Shown: in pieces, positions 23,888 through 33,309 of the stretch | How the letters are laid out: every line of letters starts with the position of its first letter | Numbering within the stretch: position 1 is the stretch's first letter | Assembly (NCBI GenBank): GCA_910587085.1 | Contig: CAJUMC010000015.1 | Location: 1-58,655, forward strand | Length of the DNA stretch: 58,655 bases | Direction of reading: 5' to 3' | Source of the DNA: an uncultured Lachnospiraceae bacterium | GTDB taxonomy: Bacteria > Bacillota > Clostridia > Lachnospirales > Lachnospiraceae | The notes under the pieces: model-generated | What the model was told of the DNA's origin: nothing | Databases searched by the model: none | The model's input: the letters and a program-made list of their open reading frames with translations, nothing else | Made by a program: the position numbers and the translations under genes

Positions 23888-25276
23888 ATGAAAAAAAGAC
23901 TTTGGAGTCTTCTGCTCTGCCTTGTGCTTGTGTGCAGCTCGATGGCAGGATGCGGAGACAAGGAATCGAATGATGAAGCCAACGCTTCCGCAAACGCCAA
24001 AGCGGAGACAATGGTGGCTTCCCAGTTTAAGGATTTTGCCGGCAAAATTACAGATGCGCTCCGGAAAGCCAAGGATAATACCGGCGCTGGAATGCAGTCC
24101 GGCGTGGACATGGAGCTTAACGTAGAGCTGGGCAAGGAAATACAGAAATCTGCCGATCTGGAAGGACTGGATAAAATCGGCCTTCTTCTGTACATGGATA
24201 TGAAGAACTCCATGGAAATGCGCATGACCGGCAAGCTGAAAATGAACGAAAAGAACGTTCTCAGCATGGATCTGATTACGGACAGCCAGAATGCTTATTT
24301 CAATCTTCCGGATTATTCCAAGAATTACGCAGGAATCTCGATTCAGGATGCCCTTGGGATGACCTCCGGCGATCTGTCGGGCCTGATGTCCGAGGCTGCG
24401 GAAGGCATGCCGACCACGGATGATATGATTCAGCTCTGGACCGATTTTTCGAACGATTTCATCGACTGCTTTGAGTATCAGGAGACTGTGAAAAAAATCA
24501 ACATCGGAGAGGGCGATTATAAAATCAAAGCCGACAAGTATGTTACCAAAGCAAAGGTCGAGGATATCCAGAAGGTTCTGACCCAGCTGGTCGAGGAACT
24601 CAAAAAATACCCGGCGCTCGAAATTACGGATACCAACATAGATATGGCCGATCTTGATGAAATGACGGTCAGCTATTTCCAGAACGACAGCGACGAATTT
24701 GCATGGAAGCTGGATGCAAAGGCAGGGAACGATACCAGTTCCATCGTGCTTATCTCCGCGAAGAAAGGCTTCCGTTTCTATGTAATTGATGAGGATCAGA
24801 ATGAGCAGGTTCTTCTCTACTCGGTTAAGGAGTCGGAAAAGAAAGGGCAGATCGTTCTCTGCACGGATGACGGCAATTATACTTTAAATTATGACAATTA
24901 CTCGAAGGATCATGTGGATCTTTCCGCTGAAATCGAGGGGGCTACCATCACCGCTTCAATCGACGCGAAAAATGATGATTATACGATCGAATTCAGCATT
25001 GCCTCCCTGGGAACAAAGGTTTCCGGAACGTTTGAAATCGGGTACCGCGAAATGAAGGTTACAGCAACCGTATCCATGGCAGGTATGGAGATCGGCACCC
25101 TTACGCTGGAAACGAGCGGCCGTTCCTTCAAGGATTATGATACACCGTCCGGTTCTGTTGATCTCAATACCTGGTCGGCAGGCCTGAACCAGGATAAGCT
25201 GTCAAAGGATCTTCAGAAACTGATACAGGATTTTCCGTTTATCTCTGATTTGATTCAGGGTGCGATGCCGTACTAA
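23888..25276 (+). CDS. Lipoprotein of unknown function
   Basis: 462 residues with a lipoprotein signal: MKKR, a hydrophobic core, then the lipobox SMAGC with C22 as the anchoring residue. GGAGGG precedes the ATG at 23888. The mature part is acidic and mostly beta-rich toward the C-terminus, with no family I recognise. It should sit on the outer face of the membrane. A perfect promoter and strong ribosome site predict high expression. It stands alone, between the purine-rich stretch and a strong terminator, upstream of a PBP gene. Confidence 0.85.
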   Translation: MKKRLWSLLLCLVLVCSSMAGCGDKESNDEANASANAKAETMVASQFKDFAGKITDALRKAKDNTGAGMQSGVDMELNVELGKEIQKSADLEGLDKIGLLLYMDMKNSMEMRMTGKLKMNEKNVLSMDLITDSQNAYFNLPDYSKNYAGISIQDALGMTSGDLSGLMSEAAEGMPTTDDMIQLWTDFSNDFIDCFEYQETVKKINIGEGDYKIKADKYVTKAKVEDIQKVLTQLVEELKKYPALEITDTNIDMADLDEMTVSYFQNDSDEFAWKLDAKAGNDTSSIVLISAKKGFRFYVIDEDQNEQVLLYSVKESEKKGQIVLCTDDGNYTLNYDNYSKDHVDLSAEIEGATITASIDAKNDDYTIEFSIASLGTKVSGTFEIGYREMKVTATVSMAGMEIGTLTLETSGRSFKDYDTPSGSVDLNTWSAGLNQDKLSKDLQKLIQDFPFISDLIQGAMPY

Positions 25277-25323
25277 ATTTATTCTGCCGCAAAAGGCTGC
25301 CTGATACATGACAGCCGTAAAAT

Positions 25324-25360
25324 AAGGGGCTATCCGCACAAAGGATAGCCCCTTGTCTTT
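25324..25360 (+). terminator. Strong rho-independent terminator
   Basis: AAGGGGCTATCC (25324-25335) pairs perfectly with GGATAGCCCCTT (25343-25354), 12 bp with a 7-base loop, then GTCTTTC. It separates the lipoprotein gene from the PBP gene. Confidence 0.9.
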
Positions 25361-25386
25361 CATAAAGCAGGGAGGAGGCCGTTTCG

Positions 25387-27477
25387 TTGAGCAGGCAAAA
25401 TCGTTCCAAACCGGGAAAACGCAGCACGGCAGGCAGAGTTGCCCGCGGGCTCGGCCGCGCCGTCCGCCGCACCCTGCAGATTTCCTTTCTTCTGCTTCTG
25501 ATTGCGCTGATTTCGGGCGGCGTATGGTTCTACTCAAAATACGGAAGGCTTCTGCTCTCCTTTCAGTCGAGAGCAAACGCTCTGGTACAGAGCTCGTCGG
25601 CGGAAACCTTCCGCGCAAACGAAACAAGTCTTGTATACGCGGCGGACGGCACGCTGATTTCCAAGCTTAAGGGAGAAAAGGATGTTTACTACCTCTCTTT
25701 CGAGGATATCCCGCTCCAGGCAATTCAGGCCATGGTCTGCACCGAGGATCGGCGGTTCTTTGCACATGACGGATTTGATCTTTTTGCCAACATCCGGGCG
25801 GCGATTGTTCTGATAAAAAATAAAGGAGAAATTCATCAGGGCGGCAGTACGATAACACAGCAGCTCGCCAGAACCGTATTCTTAAGCAATGAAGTCACCT
25901 GGGAAAGAAAGATCACCGAAATCTTCACGGCCATGGCGCTGGAGCGCAAATACAGCAAAAATCAGATTATGGAATTTTATCTGAACAATATCTACTTTGC
26001 CAACGGTCATTACGGGCTTCAGGCCGCCAGCTTCGGCTATTTCGGAAAAAGCGCCCAGGAACTGAGCCTCTCGCAGATTGCGTTTGTATGTGCCATCCCG
26101 AACAATCCGACCGATTACGATCCGATTGCAAACTTTGAATATACGCTGATGCGGCGCGACAAGGTGCTGCTGCAGATGCGCGACGAGGGCGCGATTACGC
26201 AGGGCGAATACGAGGCGGCTGCGGCGGAGGAAATCACACTCAATCTGAGCCGGATGGAACGTCAGAATTATGTGGAAAGCTATACCTGGCATTGTGCCGT
26301 AAGGGCGCTGATGGAGCAGGAAGGCATGGTATTCCGAAATCAGTTTTCCGACGAAGCCGACAGAGAAAATTATAATGCGATCTACAATGAGGCATATTAC
26401 CGTCTTCAGAAAACGCTGTTCACCGGCGGCTACCGGATCTATACCTCAATCGACCTAGAAAAGCAGGAATGGCTGCAGCAGGCGATTGACGACGAGCTGT
26501 CCGTCTTTGCCGAAACCAGCGAAGAAGGTGTGTTCAAGCTCCAGGCTTCCGCCGCCTGCATCGACAACGAAAGCGGGCGCATAACAGCCATCGTGGGGGG
26601 ACGCAGCCAGGATATGTCAGGATATACGCTGAACCGTGCATATCAGAGCTTTCGTCAGCCGGGCAGTGCCATAAAGCCGCTGATCGTCTATACGCCGATG
26701 TTCGAGAGGGGCATGTACCCCGATGATACGGTAACGGACGAAAAGTTTGAGGGCGGGCCCCGCAACTCCGGCGAGGTCTATTCCGGCGAAATCCCGGTCA
26801 CATACGCAATTTCGGTATCGAAAAATACAGTGGCGTGGAAGCTCTTTGAAGAGCTGACTCCCGAGGTCGGACTTTCGTATCTGCGGAATATGGATTTCCG
26901 TAAAATTGTAGCGCGCGACTGCGTACCCGCAGCCGCTCTCGGCGGCCTGACCTACGGCGTCAGCGCGGTAGAGCTGGCCTCCGGCTATGCCGTACTGGAA
27001 AATAATGGAATTTACAGAGAGCCAACCTGCATTATAAAGATAACGGATGCCGAAGGCAGGGTACTCGTGGACAGCACAATCAAATCTAAAAAAATTTATT
27101 CCGCAAACGCGGCCAGGATGATGACCTTCTGCCTGCAGGAGGTTATGAAAACCGGAACGGGAAGAAAGCTCCCGGTGGAAGGACAGATTGCCGCAGGAAA
27201 AACCGGTACGACGAATGACCAGAAGGACGGCTGGTTTGCCGGCTATACAGCCTATTACACAACCGCTGTCTGGGTCGGCTGTGATATGCCGGAGGCAATG
27301 GAGGATCTGAAGGGAAACAGCTATCCGGGCCGAATCTGGCAGAGCTTTATGAACCGTCTGCATGACGGGCTTCCCGCAAAAGAATTCCCGATGTATACGG
27401 ATATGCGGCCGCCGAAGGAGGCAGAGGAGCCAGAAGAGCCGGAAGACGAGGCGGATGCGGAGGAAACCGGGAATTAA
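25387..27477 (+). CDS. Class A penicillin-binding protein (PBP1A-like)
   Basis: A 696-residue bifunctional peptidoglycan glycosyltransferase/transpeptidase. A TTG start is used, with GGGAGGAGG upstream. A cytosolic basic tail and a single membrane anchor (about 31-49) lead into a GT51 domain with catalytic E120 in EDRRFFAHDGFD and GGSTITQQLAR. The transpeptidase domain has SxxK at S427-K430, the SKN motif in ISVSKNTVAWK, and KTG at 605-607. The C-terminus is a short acidic Glu/Pro tail. It is preceded by a strong terminator and followed by a long hairpin; no clear own promoter was identified in the 110-base gap. Confidence 0.95.
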   Translation: MSRQNRSKPGKRSTAGRVARGLGRAVRRTLQISFLLLLIALISGGVWFYSKYGRLLLSFQSRANALVQSSSAETFRANETSLVYAADGTLISKLKGEKDVYYLSFEDIPLQAIQAMVCTEDRRFFAHDGFDLFANIRAAIVLIKNKGEIHQGGSTITQQLARTVFLSNEVTWERKITEIFTAMALERKYSKNQIMEFYLNNIYFANGHYGLQAASFGYFGKSAQELSLSQIAFVCAIPNNPTDYDPIANFEYTLMRRDKVLLQMRDEGAITQGEYEAAAAEEITLNLSRMERQNYVESYTWHCAVRALMEQEGMVFRNQFSDEADRENYNAIYNEAYYRLQKTLFTGGYRIYTSIDLEKQEWLQQAIDDELSVFAETSEEGVFKLQASAACIDNESGRITAIVGGRSQDMSGYTLNRAYQSFRQPGSAIKPLIVYTPMFERGMYPDDTVTDEKFEGGPRNSGEVYSGEIPVTYAISVSKNTVAWKLFEELTPEVGLSYLRNMDFRKIVARDCVPAAALGGLTYGVSAVELASGYAVLENNGIYREPTCIIKITDAEGRVLVDSTIKSKKIYSANAARMMTFCLQEVMKTGTGRKLPVEGQIAAGKTGTTNDQKDGWFAGYTAYYTTAVWVGCDMPEAMEDLKGNSYPGRIWQSFMNRLHDGLPAKEFPMYTDMRPPKEAEEPEEPEDEADAEETGN

Positions 27478-27556
27478 ATAAAAAATTGAGAGGAAAAGAA
27501 ATTTAAACAGACATTCAAACAGAAATGAAAATCAGCCATAAGCACAGATCAGGGAG

Positions 27557-27667
27557 AAGGCTGCTGCAAAGTGCCGTGCCCTTTTATTAATGCATATACA
27601 GCATCCATTGACTGGAATGCCGTTTTATATACCAACGGCCATTTCACAGCAGCCTTTCTCTTTTTGC
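27557..27667. terminator. Long branched hairpin with U-tract between convergent genes
   Basis: AAGGCTGCTG (27557-27566) pairs with CAGCAGCCTT (27647-27656), then TCTCTTTTTG. Inside, GCCGTT/AACGGC forms a second stem. It separates the PBP gene from the convergent prs gene. Confidence 0.65.
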
Positions 27668-27676
27668 ATCCCTATC

Positions 27677-28864
27677 TTACAGACCCCGGTTTTTCTGATT
27701 TTCCTTATAGCTTTCGACAAATTTCTGAACCCGCTTTGTCGGGCTTAAAAATTCACTGATGGAAGCATCATGATTCAGGGCGTCAATCAGAAGAGCAATG
27801 TATTTGCTCATATCCGCACTGACATAATACGGCCTTGCCAGCAGCTCGTCCGGCTGATAAATCAGGTTTGTCGTGATAATGCGGTCGATCAGGCCTTCTC
27901 TGTTCGCTTCATCAAACCTTTCAAGGCCGTTGGTGAACAGTCCGAAGGTTGAACACAGAAAGATTCGCTTCGCCTTACGTCTCTTCAGCTCCGTGGCCAC
28001 ATCAATCATGCTCTCGCCGGAGGAAATCATATCATCAAGAATTATGACATCCTTTCCTTCCACATCCTTGCCGAGAAACTCATGGGCAATAATCGGATTA
28101 CGCCCGTTTTCAATGCGGGAATAATCTCTGCGTTTATAAAACATGCCCATATCCAGCCCCAGTACGGTGGCAAAGTACACGGCTCTGCCCATCGCGCCCT
28201 CATCCGGGCTGATTACCATCATGTGATCCGCATCAATCGTCAGATCCGGCACGCTGTTCAGCAGCGCCTTAATAAACTGATAGGTCGGCTGGATTGTCTC
28301 AAAGCTCTTGAGCGGAATCGCGTTCTGCACGCGCGGATCATGGGCATCGAAGGTAATAATGCTCTCCACCCCCATGTTTACCAGCTCCTGAAGGGCAATC
28401 GCGCAGTCCAGCGATTCCCGGGCGCTTCTCTTGTGCTGGCGGCTTTCATACAGGAACGGCATTATCACGGTGATTCGGCGGGCTTTGCCGTTCAGCGCAG
28501 CAATCACCCGTTTCAGATCCTGAAAATGATCATCCGGGGACATGTGGTTCGTCTGTCCGCATACCGTATAGGTCAGGCTGTAATTGCAGATATCCACCAG
28601 AAGGTAGAGATCGTCGCCCCGCACAGTTTCCTTGACGCAGCATTTCGCCTCGCCGGTTCCGAACCGCGGACACTCGGTCTTTATCAGATAATTATCCCTC
28701 TCGTAACCGGAAAAGGCGATGGTGGATGCGTGTGTGTGCTCACGCTCCCTTCTCCATCTTACAATGTAATCGTTGACCTTCTGACCGATCTCGCGTGAGC
28801 TTTCCAGGGCGATGATGCCAAGCGTACCTACGGGGATGGTTTCCAAATACTTTTCGTGCGGCAT
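27677..28864 (-). CDS. prs: Ribose-phosphate pyrophosphokinase (PRPP synthetase)
   Basis: Makes PRPP from ribose 5-phosphate and ATP for nucleotide, His, Trp and NAD synthesis. 395 residues, longer than the usual 310-320, with an extra N-terminal region; long forms are common in Lachnospiraceae. The PRPP-binding loop DVIILDDMISSG, the flexible-loop region ESRQHKRSARE and FDAHDP are present. GGAGG precedes the ATG. The promoter region carries a perfect 8-bp inverted repeat. It runs toward the PBP gene with a hairpin between. Confidence 0.93.
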   Translation of the reverse strand: MPHEKYLETIPVGTLGIIALESSREIGQKVNDYIVRWRREREHTHASTIAFSGYERDNYLIKTECPRFGTGEAKCCVKETVRGDDLYLLVDICNYSLTYTVCGQTNHMSPDDHFQDLKRVIAALNGKARRITVIMPFLYESRQHKRSARESLDCAIALQELVNMGVESIITFDAHDPRVQNAIPLKSFETIQPTYQFIKALLNSVPDLTIDADHMMVISPDEGAMGRAVYFATVLGLDMGMFYKRRDYSRIENGRNPIIAHEFLGKDVEGKDVIILDDMISSGESMIDVATELKRRKAKRIFLCSTFGLFTNGLERFDEANREGLIDRIITTNLIYQPDELLARPYYVSADMSKYIALLIDALNHDASISEFLSPTKRVQKFVESYKENQKNRGL

Positions 28865-28916
28865 TTTGTTATCCTCCAGAATGAATGATGGGTGAGCTGT
28901 ACTTCCATTTATCCCT

Positions 28917-28956
28917 TTGACGGTGCTATCATACTATCGAAGAGCAGAACCGTCAA
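28917..28956 (-). promoter_or_regulatory. prs promoter with inverted-repeat operator candidate
   Basis: Minus-strand TTGACG (28951-28956), 17 bases, TATGAT (28928-28933). TTGACGGT (28917-28924) and ACCGTCAA (28949-28956) are a perfect inverted repeat around the -10 and over the -35. Confidence 0.7.
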
Positions 28957-29000
28957 GAGGTAAATTTCTATTTTTCGGATGCCCGTTGCACCCTCCGCAG

Positions 29001-30017
29001 CTATGAAACCGGCGGCGAAAGCTTTTTCTGGATGCGGATGTCGTCGCCTATAATTTTCAGAAAAGTATAGCTGCTGGTTATACGGGAAAATATCCGTTCA
29101 CTGTAAGTATTTTTCAGCTGCTCAAACGACAGGTTGGTGGAAATAATAGTGGATTTCTGCCCCAGCAGCCGCTCATTGATGCACAGATAGAGCTGCGACG
29201 AAATAAATGCGTTCGTCAGCTCCGTGCCGAGGTCGTCGATAATCAGCAGATCGCAGTCTAGGATATAGGAAAACCGATCCGCTGTCTCCTCATAGCTCTG
29301 ATCGCTGTTTGAGGACGAACGGTCAAACTTGTAATGCTCCAGAATATCAAACAGCTGAAATGCCGTCAGATAAATTACCGTATGCCCCGATGCGAGCAGC
29401 TCTCCGGCAATGCAGTTCGACAAAAAGGTCTTCCCCACACCAGTATTTCCATAAATAAGAAGATTCTCATGAAGAGTGTCAAAATTCGCCACAAATTCCT
29501 TCGCGGATGCCACCACCCGCTGAATATTTGCAAGAGGCGTCTGGTGTGTTGTCTCGTCCGTATAGCTGTCCGAATAAAACCGGTAGGAAAAGGTATTAAA
29601 ATTTTCCTCCTCGACGGCGCGGCGCACATTGGACTGGGCATAGAGCACATCCACAACCGCCTGACGGAAACAATGGCATTTCCCGCCGTCCATATAGCCG
29701 GTGTCCCGGCAGTCAGGGCAGTGATACTCCGGCTCCAGATAATCGGCAGGATAACCGTGCTCGCGCAGAATGGCATCCTTCCTCGCCGACAGCTCCTCGT
29801 TTCTTGCCCGAAGGCCCTCAAGCGCCCCGGCCTCCCCCCGCAGGGAACGCTTTGCACATTCCACGGAGCCGCGGGAAATCTCACTGTCAATCTCGGACAG
29901 CTCCGGCAGCTGCTCATAGAGAAGCCGGCGGCGTTCCTCCAGACGGCGGTGGCTCTCCAGACGGCGCGCATCGTACCGGCGAAGTATGGAATTATACTGG
30001 TAATTTTTCAGCGGCAT
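29001..30017 (-). CDS. DnaC/DnaI-like helicase loader (AAA+ ATPase)
   Basis: 338 residues; AAAGGAGTG precedes the ATG. An N-terminal helical region (about 1-90) and a zinc-type CPDC/C-H-C segment (YHCPDCRDTGYMDGGKCHC) are followed by an AAA+ ATPase with Walker A YGNTGVGKTFLSN and Walker B CDLLIIDDLGTE. This is the layout of Bacillus DnaI and phage-type DnaC loaders that place the replicative helicase on DNA. It lies 19 bases after the DnaD-domain gene, as a two-gene primosome operon. IstB proteins are related, but the N-terminal zinc segment and the dnaD neighbour argue for DnaI/DnaC. Confidence 0.9.
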   Translation of the reverse strand: MPLKNYQYNSILRRYDARRLESHRRLEERRRLLYEQLPELSEIDSEISRGSVECAKRSLRGEAGALEGLRARNEELSARKDAILREHGYPADYLEPEYHCPDCRDTGYMDGGKCHCFRQAVVDVLYAQSNVRRAVEEENFNTFSYRFYSDSYTDETTHQTPLANIQRVVASAKEFVANFDTLHENLLIYGNTGVGKTFLSNCIAGELLASGHTVIYLTAFQLFDILEHYKFDRSSSNSDQSYEETADRFSYILDCDLLIIDDLGTELTNAFISSQLYLCINERLLGQKSTIISTNLSFEQLKNTYSERIFSRITSSYTFLKIIGDDIRIQKKLSPPVS

Positions 30018-30036
30018 AACGCACTCCTTTTACTTG

Positions 30037-31302
30037 CTACTTGCTGCCCAAAAGCTGCTTTTCCATCTCGGAATAATCGGAGGCACTGTACTTCCGCTGA
30101 GGAAACGCGTTAAAGCGGTTGCCCGCAGCAGCTGTACCGGCCCTGTCATTCTCCTGCCGCTCTGCTTCCCTGCGGGTATTCTGTCTCGCAAATTCAGCAT
30201 CCAGAACGGCAATATCCTCTTTTTTATGTACCCCTGCGGTATGCCAGCGCTCCAGAATCCGTTCCGCATACTTGAAATCCGGTTTTGCCACGGCAAGCAT
30301 TGTCCGGTTGCAGGCCTCTTCAATGATGGAAGCATCAAAACCATAAGCCCCTGTCCAGCGATGAATATACTGCAGTTCAATGCCGCCGGGCGACCGGTTC
30401 AGGCCGAAGGCACGGTTGATTGTACTGTAGCAGCTGCTGTAAACCGCCGATTCTGCCTTTGCCTTCTCCACGGTATCTATGCCGTTTTCTGCCCAGGCGA
30501 TCGCAACAGATTCTATGTAGGATATCCCGGTCTTGTTTCTGGAAGCGCAGTATTCATAGAGATAAACAATCAGATCGGCCGGAAACCCGACAGTTTCGTA
30601 CAGGTATAATACAAAGTTGAGATCGCTTCCCCGGAGCAGGCGGGCCGTCACCCTCTGCAGCTGAGTAAGCATTTTCTTCACCTCATCCAGAGATGTGAGC
30701 ACCTCGATCTGCGCCTCGGAATAATCGGGTTTTTCCGGAAGTCTGCGCTTCGCTGCAATGCAGGAGCGCTCGCGGGAATCTTCCGGAACAGCCGCCGGCC
30801 CGGTATCGGAAGAACCCGTCTGCCGGACGGAGCTCCCGTTCCCTGCCCCGCGGGCGGACAGACCTGCTTCCGCACCCGGTTCGTCAGACAGCCGGCACTC
30901 CGGGCCGTCACCCTCCGGCCTGCCTGCGGCTGCCGGCCCTGCTCCGAAATCCGAAGAACCTGACGGCCAGCGTCGGAAGCCTTCGTCCGCATCCGCCTCC
31001 GGGGCCGGCGGTTCCAGAAAAACTACGCCTGCGACCGCGCCGCTGCCGTCCCTGTCAATCCGCATCAGCCTCTGCGTCTCCCAGTATTTCAGGGCGCGCT
31101 CGATATCCTTCTCGGTTTCATCCAGAAAATCGGCCACCGCGGCAAGGGTACTGCCGGTGCGGGCGCAGCCCAGCAGGCGGAGCAGATAAAGATAAACCTT
31201 GACATAAGTTCCGTTTGCCCGCGGCATATAGCGGTCGATAAACAGATTGGAAATTGCGGTATATTCTGTTTTAGGGGCGCTGCTCAGCGTCAGTCTGGAC
31301 AT
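30037..31302 (-). CDS. DnaD-domain replication protein
   Basis: 421 residues from the ATG at 31302 (CGAGG just upstream). DnaD proteins act in primosome assembly and DNA remodelling at origins. A winged-helix N-terminus (about 15-90) is followed by a long Gly/Ala/Ser/Pro-rich insert (about 100-190), then two DnaD/DnaB_2 repeats (FVLYLYETVGFPADLIVYLYEY and the AERILERWHTAGV motif) and a basic, Asn/Gln-rich tail. The insert is unusual in length. It is co-transcribed with the helicase-loader gene; DnaA-box arrays lie upstream. Confidence 0.9.
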   Translation of the reverse strand: MSRLTLSSAPKTEYTAISNLFIDRYMPRANGTYVKVYLYLLRLLGCARTGSTLAAVADFLDETEKDIERALKYWETQRLMRIDRDGSGAVAGVVFLEPPAPEADADEGFRRWPSGSSDFGAGPAAAGRPEGDGPECRLSDEPGAEAGLSARGAGNGSSVRQTGSSDTGPAAVPEDSRERSCIAAKRRLPEKPDYSEAQIEVLTSLDEVKKMLTQLQRVTARLLRGSDLNFVLYLYETVGFPADLIVYLYEYCASRNKTGISYIESVAIAWAENGIDTVEKAKAESAVYSSCYSTINRAFGLNRSPGGIELQYIHRWTGAYGFDASIIEEACNRTMLAVAKPDFKYAERILERWHTAGVHKKEDIAVLDAEFARQNTRREAERQENDRAGTAAAGNRFNAFPQRKYSASDYSEMEKQLLGSK

Positions 31303-31369
31303 CCTCGGTTCCCTCTTTCTGCAGCTTGGGGAGCGGACCAAAGATCCGCTTTCATAAAATTACGCCTTG

Positions 31370-31378
31370 AGTATAGCA
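31370..31378 (-). promoter_or_regulatory. dnaD operon extended -10
   Basis: On the minus strand TGCTATACT (extended -10; TATACT at 31370-31375) lies about 68 bases before the dnaD ATG. The leader contains a hairpin AGCGGA/TCCGCT (31332-31350). Confidence 0.55.
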
Positions 31379-31434
31379 CAGGTTCTACAGAAAGAAAATA
31401 GGCGGATTTGTCCAGCTCCGGTTGTGCACAAAAT

Positions 31435-31627
31435 CGTGGATAATGTGGATAATGTGGAAAAGCATCGGGATTCTATAAGTATAGTAAGCATAAATCGTCG
31501 AAAAGCCGCGAAAACTGCGCCTTTGAGAAATATTGATCTACTTTTGTAGAATAATATCAAAGGCAAAAAAAATCCACAACCCCATTCTTCGTAAAAACGT
31601 TGATAAGGTTGTGGATAATGTGGATAA
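31435..31627. promoter_or_regulatory. Two DnaA-box arrays flanking an AT-rich segment
   Basis: Array 1: three contiguous 9-mers, CGTGGATAA (31435-31443), TGTGGATAA (31444-31452) and TGTGGAAAA (31453-31461). Array 2: TGTGGATAA twice in a row (31610-31618, 31619-31627), with an inverted near-match at 31570-31578. Three of the direct boxes are perfect (TTATCCACA on the other strand) and all five face the same way. The middle holds an inverted repeat GCCTTTGA/TCAAAGGC (31519-31526, 31557-31564) with AT-rich DNA inside. Confidence 0.85.
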
Positions 31628-33028
31628 CTATCTCTTTAAAAGCTCTTCTCCCACTTTTACTATATCTCCGGCGCCCATAGTTATCAACAGATCCCCGTTG
31701 GCACAATTTGATAACAAAAAATTTTCAATTTCGCCAAAGCTCGGGAAATAGTGAACATCTTTACCATATTTTTCCAGTTTCGACAAAAGATCACGGGAGG
31801 AGATATCGCCCGGATCCTCCTCGCGGGAAGGATAGATATCCGCAAGCACGACATGATCCGCCATGGTAAGCGCCTCTGCAAAATCGTCGAGCAGCTTTTT
31901 GGTGCGCGAAAAAGTGTGAGGCTGAAAAACGCACCAGATCTGTTTGTGAGGATAATTTGCTGCAGCGTCCAGCGTGGCGCGTATCTCCGTCGGATGATGT
32001 GCATAATCGTCAATCACAGTCACTCCTGCGAATTCTCCCTTTTTCTCAAAACGCTTGCTGGCGCCTCCAAAGCTGCGGAGCGCATTTGAAATATCCGTAA
32101 GCGGCACGCCGAGCAGATCCGCCATCGCGGCAGCGGCTACCGAATTCAGGACATTATGCCGTCCGACCACACCCAGCGAAACATGAGCAAGCGCTGTTTT
32201 GCCGTGCATAAGATCATAGCTGCCGCAGCCCTGCCCGTCCCAGGAAATATTTTCCGCACTGTAGTCGTATGTCTTCCCCTGCGCCGCAATCCCGTAGGTC
32301 GCAATGTCCGCTTTCAGCCCTTCCGTCAGCACGGCAAGACCGGCGATATCACCCTGAATTACAAGATGGCTGCCCTCCTTGAGCTTTTCCATAAAAAGCC
32401 GGAATGAATGTCGGATATCGTCGATATCCCGGAAGAAATCCAGATGCTCCGCTTCTATATTTAATATTATTTCATGCGCGGGCCGAAAACTCAGAAAACT
32501 GTTTCTATACTCACAGGACTCTACGACAAAATGTTCAGAATGCCCGGTGCGGGAATTGCTGTGAACAGACTCAAGCACCGCACCGACCGATATGGTCGGG
32601 TCCATGCCGGCCTCCAGCAGAATTGCAGACAGCATTGAGGCGGTTGTTGTTTTCCCGTGCGTACCTGCAACACTGATGGCATCCTTGTACTGCCCCATCA
32701 GCTGCCCGAGAAATTCGGCCCGGGTGAGCGTCGGAATCCCCGCCGCCCGTGCAGCTGCAAGCTCCGGATTATCCCCGCTCACGGCTGCAGTATAGACAAC
32801 AAACCCGATATCCTCCGTGATATTGGATGCGTGATGGCCGCACCTTACCGCAATCCCCAGCTCTTCCAGCCTCCGGCAGCTGTCGCCCGGATTTTTCTCG
32901 GAGCCGCTTACCCGAAATCCTCTTTTATGTAGCAGCTCGGCCAGTCCGCTCATGCTGCTCCCTCCGATGCCGACAAAATGAGCAGAAACCGGCTTGGTAA
33001 AATCAATCTGATATTCACTATTATCCAT
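31628..33028 (-). CDS. murC: UDP-N-acetylmuramate--L-alanine ligase
   Basis: MurC adds L-Ala to UDP-MurNAc in peptidoglycan synthesis. 466 residues from the ATG at 33028, which has GGAG 9 bases upstream; an ATG five codons earlier is the alternative. Motifs: HFVGIGGSSMSGLAELL at the nucleotide end, the ATP loop GTHGKTTTASML, NIEAEHLDFF, and DDYAHHPTEIRATL in the C-terminal domain. The stop codon directly abuts a DnaA box. A single gene with its own promoters. Confidence 0.96.
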   Translation of the reverse strand: MDNSEYQIDFTKPVSAHFVGIGGSSMSGLAELLHKRGFRVSGSEKNPGDSCRRLEELGIAVRCGHHASNITEDIGFVVYTAAVSGDNPELAAARAAGIPTLTRAEFLGQLMGQYKDAISVAGTHGKTTTASMLSAILLEAGMDPTISVGAVLESVHSNSRTGHSEHFVVESCEYRNSFLSFRPAHEIILNIEAEHLDFFRDIDDIRHSFRLFMEKLKEGSHLVIQGDIAGLAVLTEGLKADIATYGIAAQGKTYDYSAENISWDGQGCGSYDLMHGKTALAHVSLGVVGRHNVLNSVAAAAMADLLGVPLTDISNALRSFGGASKRFEKKGEFAGVTVIDDYAHHPTEIRATLDAAANYPHKQIWCVFQPHTFSRTKKLLDDFAEALTMADHVVLADIYPSREEDPGDISSRDLLSKLEKYGKDVHYFPSFGEIENFLLSNCANGDLLITMGAGDIVKVGEELLKR

Positions 33029-33124
33029 AACACTAATCTCCATTCTTATTTATTTTGTTTTTGTCATGTCATATTATAACTCTTCCTTTCAGCCGCGTCC
33101 GTTCGCAGGCTGTCGGAGAGTATC

Positions 33125-33184
33125 ATTATATGCGTAAAAAAGACTCTCTAATCTTTATTATAACGGGTTTTTGTAAAAAAACAA
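33125..33184 (-). promoter_or_regulatory. murC promoters
   Basis: Minus strand: TTGTTT (33179-33184), 16 bases, TATAAT (33157-33162). A second TATAAT at 33125-33130 has no good -35. Confidence 0.6.
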
Positions 33185-33309
33185 TCTCATTTTACAAAGC
33201 ACTGAAGTGAACTGTTGTTCGACTTAGTAATCAATGATGAAATATTTACAAAAAAAGTCGATAAATCTGAAAATTTTTAGTCAATTTCACTTCCTTTTTC
33301 GAAAAAATG

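Noticed and set aside
29001..30017. IstB transposition helper (because of the IS21-like end at 9.7 kb)
   Set aside because: N-terminal zinc-type segment, dnaD neighbour and distance argue for a DnaI/DnaC loader.
31342..31627. Calling the DnaA-box region the chromosomal origin
   Set aside because: No dnaA, dnaN or other origin genes are in view and skew cannot be computed here; reported as DnaA-box arrays only.
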